Positions 38,701-50,712 of a stretch of DNA of 64,000 nt are shown here, one piece after another. Every line of letters begins with the position of its first letter. Within the stretch, counting starts at the first letter, position 1. The stretch covers positions 257,834,977-257,898,976 of the forward strand of contig NC_066580.1 of assembly GCF_024323335.1 (NCBI RefSeq), in the 5' to 3' direction. A program made the position numbers and the translations under genes. Below the pieces are notes generated by a model that saw nothing but the letters and a program-made list of their open reading frames with translations, made no database searches and was not told the DNA's origin. This DNA comes from Lathyrus oleraceus (Eukaryota > Streptophyta > Magnoliopsida > Fabales > Fabaceae).

Positions 38701-41700
38701 AAATAAAAAAATGACGTTTTTATAGACAAAGATGGGTTAAAGTTATGAAAGATAAAACAAATATTGAAAATAACGTAGAGCTACTTTTTTTTAGAAACAT
38801 GAAACCTATTAGATGGATACATGGCAAAAGAGCTAAGTTTGCTTTGAACATTATAGGATGGGTTGAAGCACTCCAAATGCATGACTTTGAATTAAAATGG
38901 CATATACAAATACTTATTACTTAGCTACTTATTGTATTTTTTTTATCATAGTAGCCTTTTAAAGGTGACTATGTTTACTACACCAAATCATTATTGAAAG
39001 AATCATTTATCCTTATTTCATACCTTTAAAAAAAACAAATATATGTGTTAAACACTAAACAAGAGAAATGCGGATTTTTTATGATTAATTTTATTGACTT
39101 AAATTGTAATGTGTTGATAATTGAGTTGTTTTAAATATGAAAATCTAAAATAAAATATATTGATATCAAAATATGTTGTTTAAAAAAATTACAATGAAAA
39201 AAGAAATAAAAAAATGACGTTTTTATAGACAAAGATGGGTTAAAGTTATGAAAATAAAACAAATATTGAAAATAACGTAGAGCTAGTTTTGTTAGAAACA
39301 TGAAACTTATTAGATGGATACATGGCAAAAGAGCTAAGTTTTCTTTGAACATTATAGGATGGGTTGAAGCACTCCAAATGCATGACTTTGAATTAAAATG
39401 GCATATACAAACACTTATTACTTAGCTACTTATTGTATTTTTTTCTTCATAGTAGCCTTCTAAAGGTGACTATGTTTACTACACCAAATCATTATTGAAA
39501 GAATCATTTATCCTTATTTCATACCTTTTTAAAAAAAATCAAATATATGTGTTAAACACTAAAACAAGAGAAAATGCGGATTTTTTATGATTAATTTTAT
39601 TGACTTAAATTGTAATGTGTTGATATTTGAGTTGTTTAAATATGAAAATCTAAAATAAAATATATTGATATCAAAATATGTTGTTTAAAATAAATTACAA
39701 TGAAAAAAAGAAATAAAAAATGACGTTTTTATAGACAAAGATGGGTTAAAGTTATGAAAGATAAGACAAATATTGAAAATAACGTAGAGCTACTTTTGTT
39801 AGAAACATGAAACCTATTAGACGGATACATGGCAAAAGAGCTAAGTTTGCTTTGAACATTATAGGATGGGTTGAAGCACTCCAAATGCATGACTTTGAAT
39901 TAAAATGGCATATACATATACTTATTACTTAACTACTTATTGTTCTTTTTTTATCATAGTAGCCTTCATTATGTTTACTACACCAAATCATTATTGAAAG
40001 AATCATTTATCCTTATTTCATACCTTTTTAAAAAAATCAAATATATGTGTTAAACACTAAAACAAGAGAATATGCGGATTTTTTATGATTAATTTTATTG
40101 ACTTAAATTGTAATGTGTTGATAATTGAGTTGCTTTAAATATGAAAATCAAAAATAAAATATATTGATATCAAAATATGTTGTTTAAAAAAATTACAATG
40201 AAAAAAGGAAATAAAAAAATGACATTTTTATAGACAAAGATGGGTTAAAGTTATGAAAAATAAAACAAATATTGAAAATAACGTAGAGCTAGTTTTGTTA
40301 GCAACATGAAACTTATTAGATGGATACATGGCAAAAGAGCTAAGTTTGCTTTGAACATTATAGGATGGGTTGAAGCACTCCAAATGCATGACTTTGAATT
40401 AAAATGGCATATACAAACACTTATTACTTAGCTACTTATTGTATTTTTTTCTTCATAGTAGCCTTCTAAAGGTGACTATGTTTACTACACCAAATCATTA
40501 TTGAAAGAATCATTTATCCTTATTTCATACCTTTTTAAAAAAAATCAAATATATGTGTTAAACACTAAAACAAGAGAAATGCGGATTTTTTATGATTAAT
40601 TTTATTGACTTAAATTGTAATGTGTTGATAATTGAGTTGTTTTAAATATGAAAATCTAAAATAAAATATATGATATCAAAATATGTTGTTTAAAAAAATT
40701 ACAATGAAAAAAAGAAATAAAAAATGACGTTTTTATAGACAAAGATGGGTTAAAGTTATGAAAGATAAGACAAATATTGAAAATAACGTAGAGCTACTTT
40801 TGTTAGAAACATGAAACCTATTAGACGGATACATGGCAAAAGAGCTAAGTGTGCTTTGAACATTATAGGATGGGTTGAAGCACTCCAAATGCATGACTTT
40901 GAATTAAAATGGCATATACAAATACTTATTACTTAACTACTTATTGTATTTTTTTATCATAGTAGCCTTCATTATGTTTACTACACCAAATCATTATTGA
41001 AAGAATCATTTATCCTTATTTCATACCTTTTTAAAAAAATCAAATATATGTGTTAAACACTAAAACAAGAGAATATGCGGATTTTTTATGATTAATTTTA
41101 TTGACTTAAATTGTAATGTGTTGATATTTGAGTTGTTTTAAATATGAAATCTAAAATAAAATATATTGATATCAAAATATGTTGTTTAAAAAAAATTACA
41201 ATGAAAAAAAGAAATAAAAAAATGACGTTTTTATAGACAAAGATGGGTTAAAGTTATGAAAGATAAAACAAATATTGAAAATAACGTAGAGCTACTTTTT
41301 TTTAGAAACATGAAACCTATTAGATGGATACATGGCAAAAGAGCTAAGTTTGCTTTGAACATTATAGGATGGGTTGAAGCACTCCAAATGCATGACTTTG
41401 AATTAAAATGGCATATACAAATACTTATTACTTAGCTACTTATTGTATTTTTTTCTCATAGTAGCCTTCTAAAGGTGACTATGTTTACTACACCAAATCA
41501 TTATTGAAAGAATCATTTATCCTTATTTCATACCTTTTTAAAAAAAATCAAATATATGTGTTAAACACTAAAACAAGAGAAATGCGGATTTTTTATGATT
41601 AATTTTATTGACTTAAATTGTAATGTGTTGATAATTGAGTTGTTTTAAATATGAAAATCTAAAATAAAATATATTGATATCAAAATATGTTGTTTAAAAA

Positions 41701-42318
41701 AAATTACAATGAAAAAAGAAATAAAAAAATGACTTTTTATAGACAAAGATGGGTTAAAGTTATGAAAGATAAAACAAATATTGAAAATAACGTAGAGCTA
41801 CTTTTTTTAGAAACATGAAACCTATTAGATGGATACATGGCAAAAGAGCTAAGTTTGCTTTGAACATTATAGGATGGGTTGAAGCACTCCAAATGCATGA
41901 CTTCGAATTAAAAAGGCATATACAACTACTTATTACTTAGCAACTTATTGTATTTTTTTTCATAGTAGCCTTCTAAAGGTGACTATGTTTACTATACCAA
42001 ATCATTATTGAAAGAATGATTTATCCTTATTTCATACCTTTTTAAAAAAAATCAAATATATGTGTTAAACACTAAAGCAAGAGAATATGCGGATTTTTTA
42101 TGATTAATTTTATTGACTTAAATTGTAATGTGTTGATATTTGAGTTGTTTTAAATATGAAAATCTAAAATAAAATATATTGATATCAAAATATGTTGGTT
42201 AAAAAAAATTACAATGAAAAAAGAAATAAAAAATGACATTTTTATAGACAAAGATGGGTTAAAGTTATGAAAGATAAGACAAATTTGAAAATAACGTAGA
42301 GCTACTTTTGTTAGAAAC
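32756..42318 (+). repeat. Region IV: E-rich mixed monomers
   Basis: Monomers start at 32756, 33256, 33754, 34254, 34759, 35268, 35776, 36283, 36781, 37287, 37788, 38292, 38799, 39300, 39807, 40306, 40811, 41310 and 41815. E monomers with CTTCATTATG are at 32756, 33256, 33754 (three in a row), 36283, 37287, 39807 and 40811. A C-like monomer is at 35268, a B-like one at 38292, and A heads are at 39300 and 40306. The pairs 36283/39807 and 37287/40811 are both spaced 3524 bp, which hints at a seven-monomer unit, but the other positions match poorly. Confidence 0.75.
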
Positions 42319-44845
42319 ATGAAACCTATTAGATGGATACATGGCAAAAGAGCTAAGTTTGCTTTGAACATTATAGGATGGGTTGAAGCACTCCAAATGC
42401 ATGACTTTGAATTAAAATGGCATATACAAACACTTATTACTTAACTACTTATTGTATTTTTTTTATCATAGTAGCCTTCATTATGTTTACTACACCAAAT
42501 CATTATTGAAAGAATCATTTATCCTTATTTCATACCTTTTTAAAAAAATCAAATATATGTGTTAAACACTAAAACAAGAGATAATGCGGATTTTTTATGA
42601 TTAATTTTATTGACTTAAATTGTAATGTGTTGATAATTGAGTTGTTTTAAATATGAAAATCTAAAATAAAATATATTGATATCAAAATATGTTGTTTAAA
42701 AAAAATTACAATGAAAAAAAGAAATAAAAAAATGACGTTTTTATAGACAAAGATGGGTTAAAGTTATGAAAGATAAAACAAATATTGAAAATAACGTTGA
42801 GCTACTTTTTTTAGAAACATGAAACCTATTAGATGGATACATGGCAAAAGAGCTAAGTTTGCTTTGAATATTATAGGATGGGTTGAAGCACTCCAAATGC
42901 ATGACTTTGAATTAAAATGGCATATACAAATACTTATTACTTAGTTACTTATTGTATTTCTTTTCTCATAGTAGCCTTCTAAAGGTGACTATGTTTACTA
43001 TACCAAATCATTATTGAAAGAATGATTTATCCTTATTTCATACCTTTTAAAAAAAATCAAATATATGTGTTAAACACTAAAACAAGAGAATATGCGGATT
43101 TTTTATGATTAATTTTATTGACTTTAATTGTAATGTGTATATATTTGAGTTGTTTTAAATATGAAAATCTAAAATAAAATATATTGATATCAAAATATAT
43201 TGTTTAAAAAAAATTACAATGAAAAAAAGAAATAAAAAAATGACGTTTTTATAGACAAAGATGGGTTAAAGTTATGAAAGATAAAACAAATATTGAAAAT
43301 AACGTTGAGCTACTTTTTTTTAGAAACATGAAACCTATTAGATGGATACATGGCAAAAGAGCTAAGTTTGCTTTGAATATTATAGGATGGGTTGAAGCAC
43401 TCCAAATGCATGACTTTGAATTAAAATGGCATATACAAATACTTATTACTTAGTTACTTATTGTATTTCTTTTCTCATAGTAGCCTTCTAAAGGTGACTA
43501 TGTTTACTATACCAAATCATTATTGAAAGAATGATTTATCCTTATTTCATACCTTTTTAAAAAAAATCAAATATATGTGTTAAACACTAAAACAAGAGAA
43601 TATGCGGATTTTTTATGATTAATTTTATTGACTTTAATTGTAATGTGTATATATTTGAGTTGTTTTAAATATGAAAATCTAAAATAAAATATATTGATAT
43701 CAAAATATATTGTTTAAAAAAATTACAATGAAAAAAGAAATAAAAAAATGACGTTTTTATAGACAAAGATGAGTTAAAGTTATGAAAGATAAAACAAATA
43801 TTGAAAATAACGTTGAGCTACTTTTTTTTAGAAACATGAAACCTATTAGATGGATACATGGCAAAAGAGCTTTGCTTTGAAAATTATAGGATGGGTTGAA
43901 GCACTCCAAATGCAGGACTTTAAATTAAAATGGCATATACAAATACTTATTACTTAGCTACTTATTGTATTTCTTTTATCATAGTAGCCTTCTAAAGGTG
44001 ACTATGTTTACTATACCAAATCATTATTGAAAGAATCATTTATCCTTATTTCATACCTTTTTAAAAAAATCAAATATATGTGTTAAACACTAAAACAAGA
44101 GAATATGCGGATTTTTTATGATTAATTTTATTGACTTAAATTGTAATGTGTTGATATTTGAGTTGTTTTAAATATGAAAATCTAAAATAAAATATATTGA
44201 TATCAAAATATGTTGTTTAAAAAAAATTACAATGAAAAAAAGAAATAAAAAAATGACGTTTTTATAGACAAAGATGGGTTAAAGTTATGAAAGATAACAA
44301 ATATTGAAAATAACGTTGAGCTACTTTTTTTTAGATACATGAAACCTATTAGATGGATACATGGCAAAAGAGCTAAGTTTGCTTTGAACATTATAGGATG
44401 GGTTGAAGCACTCCAAATGCATGACTTTGAATTAAAATGACATATACAACTACTTATTACTTAGCAACTTATTGTATTTTTTTTGTTCATAGTAGCCTTC
44501 TAAAGGTGACTATGTTTACTACACCAAATCATTATTTAAAGAATCATTTATCCTTATTTCATACCTTTTTAAAAAAAATCAAATATATGTGTTAAACACT
44601 AAAGCAAGAGAATATGCGGATTTTTTATGATTAATTTTATTGACTTAAATTGTAATGTGTTGATATTTGAGTTGTTTAAATATGAAAATCTAAAATAAAA
44701 TATATTGATATCAAAATATGTTGTTTAAAAAAAATACAATGAAAAAAAGAAATAAAAAAATGACGTTTTTATAGACAAAGATGGGTTAAAGTTATGAAAG
44801 ATAAGACAAATTTTGAAATAACGTAGAGCTACTTTTGTTAGAAAC
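42319..44845 (+). repeat. E-to-Z HOR, unit 1 (5 monomers)
   Basis: Monomers start at 42319 (E, ACAAATTTG, TTAACTACTT), 42819 and 43328 (T: GTTGAGCT, GAATATT, TTAGTTACT), 43836 (GCAGGACTTTAAATT; a short loss in GAGCTTTGC) and 44339 (Z: GATAACAAAT, AGATACATG, ATTATTTAAAG). The unit is 2527 bp. The E start and Z end recur in the following units. Confidence 0.88.
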
Positions 44846-46354
44846 ATGAAACCTATTAGATGGATACATGGCAAAAGAGCTAAGTTTGCTTTGAACATTA
44901 TAGGATGGGTTGAAGCACTCCAAATGCATGACTTTGAATTAAAATGGCATATACAAACTTATTACTTAACTACTTATTGTATTTTTTTATCATAGTAGCC
45001 TTCATTATGTTTACTACACCAAATCATTATTGAAAGAATCATTTATCCTTATTTCATACCTTTTTAAAAAAATCAAATATATGTGTTAAACACTAAAACA
45101 AGAGATATTGCGGATTTTTTATGATTAATTTTATTGACTTAAATTGTAATGTGTTGATAATTGAGTTGTTCTAAATATGAAAATCTAAAATAAAATATAT
45201 TGATATCAAAATATGTTGTTTAAAAAAAATTACAATGAAAAAAAGAAATAAAAAAATGACGTTTTTATAGACAAAGATGGGTTAAAGTTATGAAAGATAA
45301 AACAAATATTGAAAATAACGTTGAGCTACTTTTTTTTAGAAACATGAAACCTATTAGATGGATACATGGCAAAAGAGCTAAGTTTGCTTTGAATATTATA
45401 GGATGGGTTGAAGCACTCCAAATGCATGACTTTGAATTAAAATGGCATATACAAATACTTATTACTTAGTTACTTATTGTATTTTTTCTCATAGTAGCCT
45501 TCTAAAGGTGACTATGTTTACTATACCAAATCATTATTGAAAGAATGATTTATCCTTATTTCATACCTTTTTAAAAAAATCAAATATATGTGTTAAACAC
45601 TAAAACAAGAGAATATGCGGATTTTTTATGATTAATTTTATTGACTTTAATTGTAATGTGTATATTTGAGTTGTTTTAAATATGAAAATCTAAAATAAAA
45701 TATATTGATATCAAAATATATTGTTTAAAAAAAATTACAATGAAAAAAAGAAATAAAAAAATGACGTTTTTATAGACAAAGATGGGTTAAAGTTATGAAA
45801 GATAAAACAAATATTGAAAATAACGTTGAGCTACTTTTTTTTAGAAACATGAAACCTATTAGATGGATACATGGCAAAAGAGCTAAGTTTGCTTTGAATA
45901 TTATAGGATGGGTTGAAGCACTCCAAATGCATGACTTTGAATTAAAATGGCATATACAAATACTTATTACTTAGTTACTTATTGTATTTTTTTCTCATAG
46001 TAGCCTTCTAAAGGTGACTATGTTTACTATACCAAATCATTATTGAAAGAATGATTTATCCTTATTTCATACCTTTTTAAAAAAATCAAATATATGTGTT
46101 AAACACTAAAACAAGAGAATATGCGGATTTTTTATGATTAATTTTATTGACTTTAATTGTAATGTGTATATATTTGAGTTGTTTTAAATATGAAAATCTA
46201 AAATAAAATATATTGATATCAAAATATATTGTTTAAAAAAATTACAATGAAAAAAGAAATAAAAAAATGACGTTTTTATAGACAAAGATGGGTTAAAGTT
46301 ATGAAAGATAAAACAAATATTGAAAATAACGTTGAGCTACTTTTTTTTAGAAAC

Positions 46355-46714
46355 ATGAAACCTATTAGATGGATACATGGCAAAAGAGCTAAGTTTGCAT
46401 TATTGAAAGAATCATTTATCCTTATTTCATACCTTTTTAAAAAAATCAAATATATGTGTTAAACACTAAAACAAGAGAATATACGGATTTTTTATGATTA
46501 ATTTTATTGACTTAAATTGTAATGTGTTGATATTTGTGTTGTTTTAAATATGAATATCTAAAATAAAATATATTGATATCAAAATATGTTGTTTAGAAAA
46601 AATTACAATGAAAAAAAGAAATAAAAAAATGACTTTTTTATAGACAAAGATGGGTTAAAGTTATGAAAGATAAACAAATATTGAAAATAACGTAGAGCTA
46701 CTTTTTTTAGAAAC
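46355..46714 (+). repeat. Deleted monomer (360 bp), unique 146-bp deletion
   Basis: AAGTTTGC at 46391-46398 is joined directly to ATTATTGAAAG. Comparison with the monomer at 45849 shows 146 bp missing, from the middle of the open frame to just after TTTACTATACC. Only one base (C) is shared at the joint. No other copy in the window has this joint. Confidence 0.93.
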
Positions 46715-47723
46715 ATGAAACTTATTAGATGGATACATGGCAAAAGAGCTAAGTTTGCTTTGAACATTATAGGATGGGTTGAAGCACTCCAAATGCATGA
46801 CTTTGAATTAAAATGGCATATACAAATACTTATTACTTAGCTACTTATTGTATTTTTTTTCTCATAGTAGCCTTCTAAAGGTGACTATGTTTACTACACC
46901 AAATCATTATTGAAAGAATCATTTATCCTTATTTCATACCTTTTAAAAAAAATCAAATATATGTGTTAAACACTAAAACAAGAGAATATGCGGATTTTTT
47001 ATGATTAATTTTATTGACTTAAATTGTAATGTGTTGATATTGAGTTGTTTTAAATATGAAAATCTAAAATAAAATATATTGATATCAAAATATGTTGTTT
47101 AAAAAAATTACAATGAAAAAAGAAATAAAAAAATGACTTTTTTATAGACAAAGATGGGTTAAAGTTATGAAAAATAAAACAAATATTGAAAATAACGTAG
47201 AGCTACTTTTGTTAGAAACATGAAACCTATTAGATGGATACATGGCAAAAGAGCTAAGTTTGCTTTGAACATTATAGGATGGGTTGAAGCACTCCAAATG
47301 CATGACTTTGAATTAAAATGGCATATACAAATACTTATTACTTAGCTACTTATTGTATTTTTTTCTTCATAGTAGCCTTCTAAAGGTGACTATGTTTACT
47401 ACACCAAATCATTATTGAAAGAATCATTTATCCTTATTTCATACCTTTTTAAAAAAAACTCAAATATATGTGTTAAACACTAAAACAAGAGAATATGCGG
47501 ATTTTTATGATTAATTTTATTGACTTAAATTGTAATGTGTTGATATTTGAGTTGTTTTAAATATGAAAATCTAAAATAATATATTGATATCAAAATATGT
47601 TGTTTAAAAAAATTACAATGAAAAAAGAAATAAAAAAATGACGTTTTTATAGACAAAGATGGGTTAAAGTTATGAAAGATAACAAATATTGAAAATAACG
47701 TTGAGCTACTTTTTTTTAGATAC

Positions 47724-48192
47724 ATGAAACCTATTAGATGGATACATGGCAAAAGAGCTAAGTTTGCTTTGAACATTATAGGATGGGTTGAAGCACTCCA
47801 AATGCATGACTTTGAATTAAAATGACATATACAACTACTTATTACTTAGCAACTTATTGTATGTTTACTACACCAAATCATTATTTAAAGAATCATTTAT
47901 CCTTATTTCATACCTTTTAAAAAAAATCAAATATATGTGTTAAACACTAAAGCAAGAGGATATGCGGATTTTTTATGATTAATTTTATTGACTTAAATTG
48001 TAATGTGTTGATATTTGAGTTGTTTAAATATGAAAATCTAAAATAAAATATATTGATATCAAAATATGTTGGTTAAAAAAATTACAATGAAAAAAGAAAT
48101 AAAAAAATGACGTTTTTATAGACAAAGATGGGTTAAAGTTATGAAAGATAAGACAAATTTGAAAATAACGTAGAGCTACTTTTGTTAGAAAC
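47724..48192 (+). repeat. Deleted Z monomer (469 bp), unique 36-bp deletion
   Basis: CTTATTGTAT runs straight into GTTTACTACACC near 47860. Against the sister Z monomer at 44339, 36 bp are missing: the poly-T tract, GTTCATAGTAGCC and TAAAGGTGAC. The flanks share TAT, which fits a microhomology or slippage event. Other private marks (AGATACATG, AAATGACAT, ATTATTTAAAG, AAAGCAAGAG) match 44339. Confidence 0.93.
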
Positions 48193-50712
48193 ATGAAACC
48201 TATTAGATGGATACATGGCAAAAGAGCTAAGTTTGCTTTGAACATTATAGGATGGGTTGAAGCACTCCAAATGCATGACTTTGAATTAAAATGGCATATA
48301 CAAATACTTATTACTTAGCTACTTATTGTATTTTTTTTATCATAGTAGCCTTCATTATGTTTACTACACCAAATCATTATTGAAAGAATCATTTATCCTT
48401 ATTTCATACCTTTTTAAAAAAAATCAAATATATGTGTTAAACACTAAAACAAGAGATATGCGGATTTTTTATGATTAATTTTATTGACTTAAATTGTAAT
48501 GTGTTGATAATTGAGTTGTTTTAAATATGAAAATCTAAAATAAAATATATTGATATCAAAATATGTTGTTTAAAAAAATTACAATGAAAAAAAGAAATAA
48601 AAAAATGACGTTTTTATAGACAAAGATGGGTTAAAGTTATGAAAGATAAAACAAATATTGAAAATAACGTTGAGCTACTTTTTTTTAGAAACATGAAACC
48701 TATTAGATGGATACATGGCAAAAGAGCTAAGTTTGCTTTGAATATTATAGGATGGGTTGAAGCACTCCAAATGCATGACTTTGAATTAAAAAGGCATATA
48801 CAAATACTTATTACTTAGCAACTTATTGTATTTTTTTTTCATAGTAGCCTTCTAAAGGTGACTATGTTTACTATACCAAATCATTATTGAAAGAATGATT
48901 TATCCTTATTTCATACCTTTTTAAAAAAAATCAAATATATGTGTTAAACACTAAAACAAGAGAATATGCGGATTTTTTATGATTAATTTTATTGACTTTA
49001 ATTGTAATGTGTATATATTTGAGTTGTTTTAAATATGAAAATCTAAAATAAAATATATTGATATCAAAATATTTGTTTAAAAAAAATTACAATGAAAAAA
49101 AGAAATAAAAAAATGACGTTTTTATAGACAAAGATGGGTTAAAGTTATGAAAGATAAAACAAATATTGAAAATAACGTTGAGCTACTTTTTTTTAGAAAC
49201 ATGAAACCTATTAGATGGATACATGGCAAAAGAGCTAAGTTTGCTTTGAATATTATAGGATGGTTGAAGCACTCCAAATGCATGACTTTGAATTAAAATG
49301 GCATATACAAATACTTATTACTTAGTTACTTATTGTATTTCTTTTCTCATAGTAGCCTTCTAAAGGTGACTATGTTTACTATACCAAATCATTATTGAAA
49401 GAATGATTTATCCTTATTTCATACCTTTTTAAAAAAAATCAAATATATGTGTTAAACACTAAAACAAGAGAATATGCGGATTTTTTATGATTAATTTTAT
49501 TGACTTTAATTGTAATGTGTATATATTTGAGTTGTTTTAAATATGAAAATCTAAAATAAAATATATTGATATCAAAATATATTGTTTAAAAAAAATTACA
49601 ATGAAAAAAAGAAAAAAAAAATGACGTTTTTATAGACAAAGATGGGTTAAAGTTATGAAAGATAAAACAAATATTGAAAATAACGTTGAGCTACTTTTTT
49701 TTAGAAACATGAAACCTATTAGATGGATACATGGCAAAAGAGCTAAGTTTGCTTTGAACATTATAGGATGGGTTGAAGCACTCCAAATGCATGACTTTGA
49801 ATTAAAATGGCATATACAAATACTTATTACTTAGCTACTTATTGTATTTTTTTATCATAGTAGCCTTCTAAAGGTGACTATGTTTACTACACCAAATCAT
49901 TATTGAAAGAATCATTTATCCTTATTTCATACCTTTTTAAAAAAATCAAATATATGTGTTAAACACTAAAACAAGAGAATATGCGGATTTTTTATGATTA
50001 ATTTTATTGACTTAAATTGTAATGTGTTGATATTTGAGTTGTTTTAAATATGAAAATCTAAAATAAAATATATTGATATCAAAATATGTTGTTTAAAAAA
50101 ATTACAATGAAAAAAGAAATAAAAAAATGACGTTTTTATAGACAAAGATGGGTTAAAGTTATGAAAGATAACAAATATTGAAAATAACGTTGAGCTACTT
50201 TTTTTAGAAACATGAAACCTATTAGATGGATACATGGCAAAGAGCTAAGTTTGCTTTGAACATTATAGGATGGGTTGAAGCACTCCAAATGCATGACTTT
50301 GAATTAAAATGGCATATACAACTACTTATTACTTAGCTACTTATTGTATTTTTTTTCATAGTAGCCTTCTAAAGGTGACTATGTTTACTACACCAAATCA
50401 TTATTGAAAGAATCATTTATCCTTATTTCATACCTTTTTAAAAAAAATCAAATATATGTGTTAAACACTAAAACAAGAGAATATGCGGATTTTTTATGAT
50501 TAATTTTATTGACTTAAATTGTAATGTGTTGATATTTGAGTTGTTTTAAATATGAAAATCTAAAATAAAATATATTGATATCAAAATATGTTGTTAAAAA
50601 AATTACAATGAAAAAAAGAAATAAAAAATGACGTTTTATAGACAAAGATGGGTTAAAGTTATGAAAGATAAGACAAATTTGAAAATAACGTAGAGCTACT
50701 TTTTTTAGAAAC
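48193..50712 (+). repeat. E-to-Z HOR, unit 3 (5 monomers)
   Basis: Monomers start at 48193 (E, ACAAATTTG, GAGATATGCGG), 48693 and 49201 (T), 49709 and 50212 (Z, GATAACAAAT); the unit is 2520 bp. 48693 has AAAAAGGCAT and AGCAACTT from another class, so it is mosaic. 49201 has lost one G in AGGATGGTTG. Confidence 0.88.

Larger units (their letters stand above)
44846..48192 (+). repeat. E-to-Z HOR, unit 2 (7 monomers, two deleted)
   Basis: Monomers start at 44846 (E), 45344 and 45849 (T), 46355 (T head, deleted), 46715, 47220 and 47724 (Z, deleted); the unit is 3347 bp. The monomers at 46715 and 47220 have GTAGAGCT and resemble regions II-IV, so they look like an insertion by unequal exchange beside the deletion joint at 46398. 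Confidence 0.82.
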
